Assembly: GCF_001625305.1 (NCBI RefSeq)
Contig: NW_017802935.1
Span: 4,096,801-4,160,800 of the forward strand
Direction: 5' to 3'
Source: Branchiostoma belcheri
Taxonomy: Eukaryota > Chordata > Leptocardii > Amphioxiformes > Branchiostomatidae
DNA length: 64,000 nucleotides
Under the pieces are notes generated by a model, which made no database searches, was not told the origin of the DNA, and worked only from the letters and a program-made list of their open reading frames with translations. Positions 44,697 through 56,100 of the stretch are shown here, in pieces (position 1 is the stretch's first letter; each line of letters opens with the position of its first letter). Both the position numbers and the translations under genes were made by a program.

Positions 44697-45011
44697 CTAC
44701 GTAGAATGCTGAGACAATAACTTCAATGCACGTGGTATAAACGACTGTTCATGTCGCTTCGTTCTACTGAAAGAGGAACGTGGCTGTTTACTTCGTCTTA
44801 AGTTATATGTGCTTTGAGGCGGAACACATACAAAGTCATGCAGAGGGTTGTCTGTGTTATTTACGATATGTCGGATAGTGCTCAAAGTGGCAAGGTCTCG
44901 TCTCGAAGACAAAGAAGGCAGGGATTCAACAGGGATTCCTATAATCCTACAACAACGCTTCTGGGGCTGGGGTCCTGAAATAAAGAAAGACAAACAAATC
45001 TCTTCAAACAC
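44697..45011 (-). mobile_element. LINE ORF2 C-terminal fragment
   Basis: The minus-strand frame contains SRRDLATLSTIRHIVNN, DFVCVPPQSTYNLRRSKQ and SFSRTKRHEQSFIPRALKLL. This fits the post-reverse-transcriptase C-terminal region of CR1/Jockey-type LINEs (RR...L....YNLR......RT....SF.PRA...WN). It lacks the catalytic core. The family match is by eye and less strong than at 13874-14113. Confidence 0.6.
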
Positions 45012-46164
45012 TTGGAACCCATGGAACTTTTACGAGCTTCCCATCTATCTTGAGCAAATACGGACATCTCTTTCTTAAGTTTCTTTTCCCGGGAAAGTTT
45101 GGTCAGTTTTTCATGACGTTAGTAACGCTTGACCTTTCAGAGAGTCCGATCCTAAAGCTGCTTCGTGTCCACTCCAGCGTTCTTGCTTTGACAGTCCGGG
45201 CGTATGTCCCTTCACCTGGGAGAACGCGACCGAGCGAGAGTAAAGGGGGCCGGGCCTGCGCCATTTTGCCGCCCTTCTGCCAATGCGTTTGGCGGTACGA
45301 ACAATCCTGCGGAGGCGAGAAGTCCATTGACTTGTCAGCGCCATTCACACAAGAAAGCTCGCCGCTCGGTTTTTGTTTGCTGTGGTGGGATTATACTAGG
45401 AGAAAAAGTCAAAGTTTACTATTGCAGACGGTGTTGACTATGTTCAGCGAGTGTTTTTAAGTTGATTCGTACAGCTCAAGCACTTTCTTTGTGGACAAGG
45501 AATTGGAGGCATTCTATAGAGGTACAATGGAGTGAAAAAGTCGGTTTTCTTACTGGAAAGGTTTTCAGGTGACAGTACAGAGTTCTGTAAAGAACCTTTA
45601 GAAAGCGCAACACAAATGTTGGTACAAGAAGCAGAGTTTTCGCGCGGCGGGTTGCAGTTGCCACGGTTTTGTTGTCTGAAAGTTTCCTCAACATCTCGCG
45701 TGATGTTACGAGACCTACGTAAAGTGACAATTACATGTATTTCAAAATCAAAGATTGAATCGCAGATCATCGGACATGCTTAAAAAGTTGACCAACTTTG
45801 TCGTTTCCTATGTCGTGCAGTATACGCGTAGTGGTACAGGACACACGCTCTGTATCACATGAGGCGACAAGTGGAAAAGATTTCTATTAAACCGAAGGTC
45901 AACAAAACAAAGCGATCTCAACAAGCCATTTTTCTGCTCCGATGCAGAATTGATGCTATTATATTCGGTCGTAACTTAAATTATCTTACGTATATCTTGG
46001 TAGAAAATCTTTTCTACTCATCAGTTGCTTGCTTGATGCATTGGCTACTTGAAAAGTTGTTGAAAAGCGTTATAACTCTGTATCTTAGGCTGATGTTTTT
46101 GCAGTAAAAGTTTAAGGTTATGTTTATATTTTGTTGTTGGCAGGACTAGAAGGTCTTGATCAAC
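45012..46164. other. Upstream spacer of candidate first exons: no gene recognised
   Basis: Contains a CpG-rich patch at about 45190-45360 that could be promoter-associated. No coding exon supported. Confidence 0.45.
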
Positions 46165-46249
46165 ATGGCGTCCATGTGCCATGCGACCAAGAAGAAAAAT
46201 GGCGGGAAAAAGGCGACCACCTGTCGTCTGACAATGGTGTCTGTCCAAG
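46165..46249 (+). CDS. Candidate orphan first exon
   Basis: AACATGGCGTCC gives a good start context and a YY1-like site. The ATG at 46165 opens 28 codons, beginning MASMCHATKKKNGGKKATTC and ending LTMVSVQ plus one base, into a strong donor GGTGAGT at 46250. The phase-1 exit does not fit Wnt6 exon 2, which needs phase 2, so it would belong to another gene or transcript whose next exon I cannot identify. The peptide is basic and not signal-like. No family recognised; chance is a real alternative. Confidence 0.25.
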
Positions 46250-46650
46250 GTGAGTTTCCTGTGCCGTACGTGGGACATTAGGGCTGAACTCGTCCTTGCT
46301 TCCGGGGCTGGGGTCCTATCTGGTGTCGGTATCTCTGACGTCATGGCCCCAGTCATCAGTCATGTAAAACACGTCTGCGACCCACCCCTGCGCCCCCCTC
46401 CCCACCGCCGGTCAGGCCCACAGAATGCCAGCAGAAAACACCCGGAGCGCGGGAACCGTCGCACGGGGCGGGCTGGCCGAGAACTTCCGGAGAGAGACCA
46501 CGGCGTCTGTAATTACCGCCCGCCAGGTTTGACCATGTCCCGTACGCGACGGCAGTTGGAAACCCCGCAATCTGGTTGGCAGGACGACACAAAAGTGTTG
46601 CTCACTTTTCCTCAGACCGCAGCAGAGCCGGACGCCTGAAAAGTTTCGCC

Positions 46651-46679
46651 ATGGACATAGTTCTGGCCGTCATCTTACT
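46651..46679 (+). CDS. Candidate alternative first exon of Wnt6 (distal)
   Basis: The ATG in a strong context (CGCCATGG) opens nine codons, MDIVLAVIL, plus CT, and reaches a consensus donor GTAAGT at 46680. The exit phase (2) matches Wnt6 exon 1. Joined to exon 2 at 54827 it reads MDIVLAVILLAVGSPLVMD, a short but continuous hydrophobic leader. A CpG-rich stretch at about 46370-46640 precedes it. The sequence shows compatibility only, not use. Confidence 0.35.
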
Positions 46680-48653
46680 GTAAGTTCAACTCCTGTCTAC
46701 TTCTACCTTCTAACTTCTGTCTCAGTTACCGCGCACGCCAAGGCAGGTTCACTAACTTTGTAGCTGCAGGCTTAGGCGACTTGTTTACAACAAGGATACT
46801 TTATGACAAATTAAAATTTGGCGTGATCGTATCTCATAACCAGGTGTTATGATCTTAAAAAGTTCAACAGTGTTTCTGGAGAAGTTAGGCAGCTTTCTCT
46901 GTTGCCACAAGTGGGAAACAGTGCCAGTAGGTACTTTGTAGAGTGTATTATATCGTGGTTATAACCGTAGGATATATCAGGAGTGTAGATCAACTCCCTT
47001 TCGGGCTGTTGGTCGCAAACTCACTGTACTAGTTGTGGCAAGAATGTCGGAGAACCATCCCTCCCGGGTGTTTTGGGGTCATGGGTTCGACTCCCAAATT
47101 ATGCCGAAACACGTGGCAAGGTCCCAGGTATGGTTATCATGGGACAGAAAACAAAATTCTTTACGGGACGACTTTATCGAAATCTTCGCAAACACGAGAA
47201 AAATCGAGATGTCATAGTTTTTAATCTGAATTGTTCAATGACTTGCCCAGAGGGTTTGTTCTACTAGCTTTGTGTGTGAAACGTGAACCAAGTACACATG
47301 TACACACACAGAAAACGACAAGACAATACTAGGAATTCGTGGAGAATGCCTGTGGGGTGTTTTGGGACCTGTACTCTAAAACTGTTGCCCGAACCAAACG
47401 GTAAATGCCCTCCTCGCGCCAGTGACCAAACGCCTGCGTCCAACTACAAACAACAACATCACAACAAACTATTTTTAGAAGTTTTCGATTGTCATCGGAG
47501 TTTTTCAACAACCAAGTAACAACAGCAGGCATAGTTAACTTATTGCCAAGCTTTGCGACCATACTTCCAGGGTACAGTATTGTATAAGAGTCAAACTCAG
47601 TAATACATAGAGAGCAAAATTTCTCTAAAATTGGTAAGACATTGTTCAAATGTATTGGTTCTTTGATGTCCAACTTCCTAACACTTGAAGAAGTGTATAC
47701 TGGCGAATAGCAGTATTTTGGCATGTTTGTCGTTGTAAATAGGATTTAGAAGATATAGCTTTGTTAGAATACATTACACTTGATCCGATAGTTCTTGATA
47801 ATGTATATTAGAGGTTTTGGTATCATAATTGTTGGCAGCTGTGGAGAGAAGAGGAAAATTAGTCTGAGCTATCTTCAGACGTGGTTGTTTTTACCTGTAA
47901 CTACAGTCCGCTATGTTATCACTAGATCTGCACCTCGGGCGCTCACTCTGTGATCATGCCAAAAATATGGACGGCCAAAAACAAACCCATAATCATCACC
48001 ATCATCTCACGACTTAACGACTTACGGCAGGTATTTTGCGACAGGTGTGCGTGTGAAGTCGTCCTGTTTTCGGCATTGTGTCCCCGCATTTGGGGAACAA
48101 CACACTTACAATGGACGCCGTTTAGCTTCTTATCATACGCACCATCATAAGTGGATAATTTCTATAAATGCGGATGAAGCATGTCTAAATGAGACTTGTT
48201 TAAGCGCTCTTTTGAACAGGCCTGGGAACTGATCGGAGATATAGAGCCTGGGGTAGCGTTTGTTTCAGAGGTGTGGAGAGGACACTGTTGAACAATGTAG
48301 CCGGGACATGTACCCTTGTATTAGCGTCGCCGGCTAGGGTTAAACTCTATCATTACAGTCCCGCTCTTTTCTACACGTAATGGTGAAAATATGGGAACTG
48401 TGCAGGCTTTTCAAAGGCACCCTGTGGGGCGAATCGTCGCGACTTTTGCACAATACTAGTGATCACAGGAATGAAAGTGTGAAGCGTTGCTGTTTTGGTG
48501 GCTGTTGGCGACTGGAAAAGGCAAGGAGGTGAATGACCTAACATGTACAAGTCACTGACTTCAAAATTATCACACTTTGAGACGACACAGAAACTGACAG
48601 AGTGACCGAAGGGCTCAAGAAATAGTTTTCTGTCACAACTGGAACTTTTCATA
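46680..48653. other. Spacer between the 46.65 kb candidate exon and the duplicated block
   Basis: No gene, RNA or transposon end that I can support. Confidence 0.5.
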
Positions 48654-49803
48654 TTTACCAGGATGCTTGCTTGATGCAAAGCACCTTAACATCTTATTTC
48701 AAGATGACGATATTGGAATATACAAGGGAGAACGGAAATTAATTTTGCGTACTTTTCCAACCTGGTTACCAGAACTATTTCAGCTGCCGAGTCCTTTTCG
48801 TCCTGTACGCAACTAGAGAAGAGGACGAAAGAGACTCGAATGCTAATATATGTTTGGTAATCGTGTTCAGTTTTCTGGTGTAGCCTTCATAGAAAGGTGT
48901 TAGAGGACTCAAAACAATGGGCTTCACACTGTACGATGGGAAAACCCCTGTAAGACCAAGTGAACTGTGTGTCTGCTCTGTAAATCTACCGTGATAGTTA
49001 TCCCGGAACAACATGAGCCATTTAAGATTCCCCTGTCATCGTTAAGGTTGCCACTGTCACTGTCTTTCTCACAGCAGCTAGTGTGCAATCCAGAAACACA
49101 TAAACTTCATCGCAATACATGATTTAAAGGCATTATGAACACAGCTTTGTTAACGGTTGCGTTGAGGGAGATTGCTTGATTCGAAAATAATACCAAAGTT
49201 CTCTAGATCTTTGTTAAGCTTTAGAGATAGATGAAAACGCCTTTAGTCACCATGAGTCATTTCCTCACTACTCATTTCATAGCTAACCTTTGATGTGAAA
49301 GCAATTGGTCTTAAAGTATTAACCACGCAAAAAAGGATAGCCACAAAACTCTTATCGTTACGTCATCCTAATATAGCCTTTCCTGTCTAGTTCTAACCTT
49401 CGGCAATTATAGTTGATGCGCAGGCCTGAACTCGTGACGTCATCATGGGAGTGACATTCACAACTTTGATTGGACAAAATTTGAAATTCGAACCGTTACA
49501 ATATTCTCTCCAATCTTGCAAGAAAAAAAAGCCCGGCCCCGACGCTTTGCCAAAAAATTCTCCTTACGTCAAACAAGTCTACGTCATCGCCTATATGTAT
49601 TCCTAAATGGATTTTCCTGCTAGAAATCGCATTGCGTCAAGAAGACCCTTCTTGTTCACTGGGTCACACAATGTTATTTTCGGTCGGTGCTCGCTGTCAC
49701 TCGCACTCACTCCTGAAAAAACAGAAAATCTTATAGAACGCATTGTTCAGAGGTCTGAAACATTTTGCTATTAAGGACCACGTATACTACATGTAGTAGT
49801 TAT
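48654..49803 (+). repeat. Duplicated block, copy 1 (ends exactly at the assembly gap)
   Basis: 1150 bp, near-identical to 49824-51307. It carries about 90 bp (around 49130-49220) missing from copy 2, lacks the Harbinger-like element, and shows the empty site around TTA at 49243-49245. Ends at ..GTAGTAGTTAT, immediately before the Ns. The 79-codon minus-strand frame present in both copies (48775-49014, 49936-50175) looks like chance. Confidence 0.95.
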
Positions 49804-49823
49804 NNNNNNNNNNNNNNNNNNNN
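49804..49823. other. Assembly gap (20 N)
   Basis: Twenty undetermined bases, a size that suggests a placeholder rather than a measured gap. Confidence 0.99.
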
Positions 49824-51307
49824 TTTACCAGGATGCTTGCCTGATATAAAGCACCTTAACATCTTATTTCAAGATGACGATATTGGAATATAACGGAAAT
49901 TAATGTTGCGTACTTTTCCAACCTGGTTACCAGAACTATTTCAGCTGCCGAGTCCTTTTCGTCCTGTACGCAACTAGAGAAGAGGACGAAAGAGACTCGA
50001 ATGCTAATATATGTTTGGTAATCGTGTTCAGTTTTCTGGTGTAGCCTTCATAGAAAGGGGTTAGAGGACTCAATACAATGGGCTTCACACTATACGATGG
50101 GAAAACCCCTGTAAGACCAAGTGAACTGCGTGTCTGCTCTGTAAACCTACCGTGATAGTTATCCCGGAACAACATGAGCCATTAAGATTCCCCTGTCATC
50201 GTTAAGGTTGCCACTGTCACTGTCTTTCTCACAGCAGCTAGTGTGCAATCCACACGGGATACACATAAAATTCATCGCAAAACATGATTTAGAGATCGAT
50301 GAAAACGCCATTAGGCCATGTTGATTTGATTATATGGATGACATCCTCTGGGAGTCCCAAAACTGATGCGCGCGTGCGAATAAAAAAAAAGTTTTGCAAA
50401 AAAAAAGTTGCTTTCATTATGAAATCTGCGTGGTCATGAAGGTTGAAAAAATGACACAGAGTATGGTTTGGTGAATAATCTACTCTTTAAATTCATTTCT
50501 TTTTACATTTTCGTCTTTTTTGTTTGATTTTGGCATTTTGCGACATTGGTATCATTTTTGAATATTCTTTTTGCAACTTACGGTATATATTTGCTCATTT
50601 TGCAACTGTTTTGTACGATTTACAGTATGGTTGAAAACTTTTTTTTTTGGAAACGGCCGAAAATTCATGCGCGCGCGGATGTCATCCATATAATCAAATC
50701 AACATGGCCTTAGATACCATGAGTCATTTAGCACTTTGACTCTGAGAGGCGGATAGTTTACCGTTTCCTCACCACTCCTTTCATAGCTAACCTTTGATGT
50801 GAAAGCAATAGGTCTTAAAGTATTAACCACGCAAAAAAGGATAGCCACAAAACTCTAATCGTTACGTCATCCTAATGTAGGCTTTCCTGTCCAGTTCTAA
50901 CCTTCGGCAATTATAGTTGATGCGCATGCCTGAACTCGTGACGTCATCATGGGAGTGACATTCACAACTTTGATTGGACAAAATTTGAAATTCGAACCGT
51001 TACAATATTCTCTCCAAGCTTGCAAGAAAAAAAAGCCCGGCCCTGACGCTTTGCCAAAAAATTCTCCTTACGTCAAACAAGTCTACGTCATCGCCAATAT
51101 GTATTCCTAAAGGGATTTTCCTGCTAGAAATCGCATTGCGTCAAGAAGACCCTTCTTGTTCACTGGGTCACACATATTATTTTCGGTCGGTGCTCGCTGT
51201 CACTCCCACTCACTCCTGAAAAAACAAGAAAAATCTTATAGAACGCATTGTTCAGAGGTCTGAAACATTTTGCTATTAAGGACCACGTATACTACTGTAG
51301 TAGTTAT
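49824..51307 (+). repeat. Duplicated block, copy 2 (starts exactly at the assembly gap)
   Basis: 1484 bp, begins TTTACCAGGATGCTTGC like copy 1 and ends at the same GTAGTAGTTAT. Compared with copy 1 it has the 396 bp Harbinger-like insertion, about 33 extra bases near 50728-50760 and scattered substitutions. Because both repeats abut the gap, unmerged haplotypes are more likely than a true tandem duplication. Confidence 0.95.
50314..50709. mobile_element. PIF/Harbinger-like MITE, copy 2, with a matching empty site
   Basis: 396 bp, terminal inverted repeats starting GGCCATGTTGATTTGATTAT, flanked by TTA on both sides. Copy 1 of the surrounding block has a single TTA and no element (49243-49245), directly showing insertion with a 3 bp TTA duplication. 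Related to 17034-17438. No transposase frame. Confidence 0.93.
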
Positions 51308-52880
51308 CAAGGCAACGCCTATAGTTACCATGGCAACGCCTATACTCAAACTGAAGAAATTCATGAAAAATCAAGTCTGTGAAAAATGTTCTGGAAAACG
51401 TGAATGTCAAGCAGATAATTTCTCCCCTGATGTTTTCAGATGTTATGATAACTTTCAGAGTCTTTTTACGTATATATGTTATAATAGTGAAAGTGTTTCA
51501 ATTTTGTTGACACCACAAAAGATAAAGTGTATACACAAAGACCTTACGCGCTCAGTCTGTAAAAGCTGTGCGATGTCAGACTTCCTTATTTGAGGTCCTC
51601 AGAAAGACCAGGACGTTCTGTATGCAGTAGATCTGTACCTATTGTTCCCCAAAAGGGCGACCAATAGCCGCATACAGTACTCTATAGGGAGGACCCGTGT
51701 CTGCAAACATGGCCAGGGTTTCCGCCGGGTTGGATCTGAAGGGTTTGGAGAGCTTGGGAAAATAAACCCACGCGACCAGCGCAAACACGGCTTATCCTAA
51801 CTCTCAGCCATGGTCTTAAAAGTTAAAGGCATCGAGTGCGATTTCAGGGCAGCAAAACTGGACATATTCTGAACAAGGCAATTTCTTAGTGATTTTGACA
51901 CATACTGCTTCACATTAGCACATTTAAGATTTAAAATATTTGACAATATCGCTTAAAGCGAATGTTAAGGTGTCGCTACATCCCCTGTGTCTGGTGAAGA
52001 GGTATAAAATCCAGTCATATTATACTGGGTAGTGAGTTGCTGTTATAGGCCTTTCATTGAAGATCCATAAAACAGGTAATAGAAAAGGTTTAGCTAATTT
52101 ATGTCTTGTCAAATTAGAGAATGACTCTTCAGCTATTTAGAGCTATTCTTTTGTGAAGTCAGGTCGTCAGTATTCGTTAGATCTCGGTCTGTTTGGCACT
52201 TTGATTCGGTAGCCTGACGTCACGGTCGCCATGTTTGTTCTTCAATATGGCAGGTCCTGGAGGGCAAAGGTCAAGTTTGCCCCCTGCTTATCACCATAAT
52301 GTCCGACACACTGTAGTGGACAGCGGGTACAACACTGCAGCACCGCAGGGCGTTCTTTGTGCAGGACAAAGCTGTCATGACCGTGGGAGAACTGAATTAT
52401 AAACAGCAAAGGCTGCAAAAGAGCTGTGTCCCTCCAATCCGCAGTGTCACCCCCGTCTGTCAAAGCGTGTCAGCGGTTCTATGGCTGCTAACGTCCCGGT
52501 ACGGTCTGCCCTTTCCAGAGGCATTGTCCACGGAACATGCTCCGCCTTAAATCGTGTCTCCCGCCGACGAAAAACTCCGCCTAAGTCCCCACCAATTGTC
52601 ATTCCGGCATTGAACACCGGTTTTAATAGATTGATCTCCGTAGAATCGCCAGACTTTGGTTGCCTTTGGGAATTCTGATGCTTTAAGATGAATTGGACAG
52701 GAAATCTATTAGGAGCCAAACCGTTACCGCTTGGAAACTGGGAACATGCTATAAGTTCAATTTTCTCGGCCAAGTAGCCGCCTCGATGACGTATAGACCC
52801 ACAAAGTGATTGACACGTCGTTGCCCATTCAGACCCAATGGACCAATCACGTCTTCTTAATTTGTTCATATTGATTATAC
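51308..52880. other. Upstream region of Wnt6: no gene recognised
   Basis: Starts with GGCAACGCCTATA repeated twice around a perfect RFX X-box (GTTACCATGGCAAC, 51324-51337). The 107-codon frame at 51270-51593 and the 159-codon minus frame at 52447-52926 have no recognisable domain. Confidence 0.5.
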
Positions 52881-53048
52881 TCCAAACAAACTTCAAGTGG
52901 CCATGTAAATAGATGAGATACAACACGGGACCTGTGGATATCTCGGGCTGAATTGCGAGGGTTTGTGAGGGGAGACGTAGCGAGGACCGTCGGTGGGAGG
53001 CGCCCGGGCGACCGCTCAGACCTGCCGGGGGAGTGTCGGTGTGCAGTC
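52881..53048 (+). promoter_or_regulatory. Wnt6 proximal promoter / 5' UTR (approximate)
   Basis: GC- and CpG-rich stretch ending in the Wnt6 start codon, with GGCGCCCGGGCGACCGC and CCTGCCGGGGGAG. A GACCAATCA (CCAAT-box-like) element lies at about 52841. No TATA box seen; the start site is not defined. Confidence 0.4.
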
Positions 53049-53125
53049 ATGGCCTCAGCCCAGCTCGCGTTCACCGTCTTCTTCTTCTATCTGCTGTGTC
53101 CCACGAGCATTATCGGACTGTGGTG
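53049..53125 (+). CDS. Wnt6: Wnt6 coding exon 1
   Basis: 77 nt, ATG at 53049 in a good context (GTCATGG), exit phase 2 at donor GTGAGT. Encodes a 22-25 residue signal peptide ending IIGLW, with the next tryptophan split across the intron, exactly as in Wnt1. I chose it as the main first exon because human WNT6 also has GLWW at this junction. Confidence 0.92.
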
Positions 53126-56100
53126 GTGAGTAGATCCCTGCGTAATTAGCACGTACAGACTTAATTGTTGCACGAGGTGCTTGTCAGTTGTCCCAGGGGG
53201 GAGTACTAGTACGTAACGCCGCCCGTCTGTAGTGGGGTGTCGTTGGGGACGGAGGGAGGGGGGCATGGCTGTGTGTGTCCACCTTGCAAGCTTCTACAGT
53301 TTTTCAGACACGGCTACATATTGGTGTCCTGCTTTTCAGCCCGTGGCCATATTCAGATAATAACTTTTGTCTGACGTTACTTCGCTCCGAGCGATGTGTG
53401 TGCAGCGGCTAAAGTACAATAGCCGCGTTGATTCGCCAGAACACCGGCTCCCCTAACAAGAAACCACGGCCTTGTCTACCGAGAAACTACAGGCACAGCT
53501 CCCCTGGTCGCATACATATTCTCACAGATACATGCAAGAATACTCAGCGTATGTGGCAGTGGTACGCAACGCCGGGCTTGGACAGTAACGAGTAACAAAA
53601 AGACGTTAAGTCCTAAAAATACTTATCCCTTGTAAAACAACATAGGGATAGTCGCTGACAACAAGGTCTTGTCTTGTCGACATATCTTCTTAGATCATAA
53701 CAGAGATAGGGAGAGAAGTGACTCGTGTTTGCGGAAGATTTCGTGCACCACTCTTGTGACTAGAAGATCGCATTGCCGCCCTCTCCCTTCGCCATTGTCC
53801 TGTCGCTAGAATATTCATGCTGGAAACCCATGGGGAAACGATTGGTTAATGCCTCGTAAAGACCAAAAACGATAGCAGCCCTTATCAAAACGAGCCCTCG
53901 GGGTAGTTCTGATAGCTTTGAGTGCTTAAAACACTGCACAGAAAGGAGGTCTCCTTTTACCGTAGGCCCTGCCACTGTTCGCCTCGGCGTTTTGAACCTC
54001 TCGACCGGTCTTTGTTTGGGACGAAACGCGTTAACGAGAAAATTGGTGTTGAGACAACAATCGTGCTAATGTGAAATTCAGTAACTTAATGACGGGGATT
54101 AGGAAAGGATATGTTGTTCTTCTTGTTGACGACGGGAGGAGACAACAGGCGTGTTTACCTGCGTGCGAGGTCGCTGTGTGCCGGGCGGGTGTTGAGGAGG
54201 TGTGCCGGGTGGGGGGTCCATTTCGCCGGGAGGACAGACTCTCCTATCCACGGCCGTCAGTCAGCAGAGCGCGTGCAACCGGGCAGCTCCCAGGGCCAGC
54301 ATGCGCCTATGTGAAGGCTTACAGTTCCTCATCCTGTGGGTCCAACTCTCGCAGTAAGTGTTTCAGCAAAATTCCGTACGGCGTAAGCACGCGTGGGGCT
54401 GGTTTCGTGTAGCAAATTCCCCCTGTTTTAGATGTTTCGACCAATGCCTGAGACCTGGCCATATGCCGGGCCATGTGCGGCTGACGTCCCAAACAACAGT
54501 ACACTCACACTGGGTGGTTCTCCGAACGTTCTTAATTCATCTTAAGGTTTCAATATTTGTGGTGATGTTTAAGGTGTTATATTGGTTATTCAGGTGTAGT
54601 TTAAGCATAGTTTGGTACTGTTTTTGCACTGTCGGTATTGAGACCGTCGACTTGATGATATGATGTAGTGTACTACCGATCTCCACCGTATATATATAAG
54701 AGAATCCCTTTGTGATTTTTTGCATGTTCCACATGGAAGCCCCTTGCACTTAGTGAGTGCTTCCCGTCTCCCCTTCTCGCCACCCACTGACTGTAGGGCC
54801 GAAACCTTGAACCAAATTTCCCACAGGGCGGTGGGCAGCCCGCTCGTAATGGACCACCGGTCGATCTGCAGGAAGACGCGGCGACTCATCGGCAAGCAGG
54901 CGGAGATCTGCCGTAAGGAGCCCGAGATCGTACAAGAAGTCATCAAGGGCGCCAAGCTAGGCACGGGCGAGTGCCAGTTCCAGTTTAAGGAGAGAAGATG
55001 GAACTGTTCTACTGCTGATAAATTCTTCGGAAGGATTCTTATGCAAGGTCAGATTTTAATAAGTATAAATCTTCTAATAAACAGTAAATTTATTGCCTTA
55101 CTAGGTAGATGTTAGGCTTTGCTTTTTCTTCACATAAATGCTGTTTAGGTTGTGTTTTGAGAAGTCTTTTCACCCAAAGTGTGTTAGGACCCATGTTAGT
55201 TAGGATTCAGGGCCAGTGGAGTTATGGATATATTCTGTTTTTTCCCAATCTTTTTCAGACCGCGGAAGAGGGAACGATTGGTGGCGAAATTTGCAAGGTT
55301 TCTAAACTTCCTTCTTATATCTAATCCATCCCCTTGTTTCTGTCAGACGACCAAAATATGTGTAATGTTGCTACCAATCTTCCAACGATAGTCTACATAT
55401 AGTTCGAGGCTTAGAACCTGTTTAACACAGTAGTTGAGTGATGTTTTTCTGTTTTGTTCAGTTCGAATGAAGTTTTGTTGTCGATAGATACAACCATCAG
55501 GGAGGAAGAACCAAATTTCCTGACTTTCTTGAAGTGTTGTATAGTCTGCTCCTCAGCAAAATCTTAAGGTCGTGTCCTTTTTTGTGTTGTGACGACACTC
55601 TTGATGATGACAATAAATTTGCGTTGCGTGTGTCCATAACTCTACTGGCGACTTCCTGACATTCTTGCCCAAGACGCATGAACTTGGTGCCATTAGCACC
55701 GTGTTGTTGACGTGTTTTCGGTGACTTCTCAAAACACGCACCTACCTCCTGACACATTAACACACGGCGTATAATTGCGTGTAGCCACATTAGCTGCTGT
55801 CCGTAATTAGCCACATAAGCCTTTTAACCCACTTTGTCACTTAACTATTAATTACATAGTGTGTGTTTTGTAGTATGTAGTGCTTAGCTGCATTTTCTAC
55901 CTCTGTAAAACACAATGTAGCCTCTTGGTGTAGATTGCAGTACGGGGTTTGAAAATAAGGTGCAGATGGGGTATCTTGTGTTCGTATTTGAGTGTGGAAT
56001 TATCTTGTAACAATTCTAAATTGGACGATATTACAACACATTATCAGCTACTAGTACTTGGGATAATGAACCAGATGCCCCATGGGAATTCAAAATGGCG

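Noticed and set aside
48775-50175. 79-codon minus-strand frame conserved between the two blocks (48775-49014 and 49936-50175)
   Set aside because: Conservation is explained by the whole block being duplicated or allelic; no domain or start context supports a gene.
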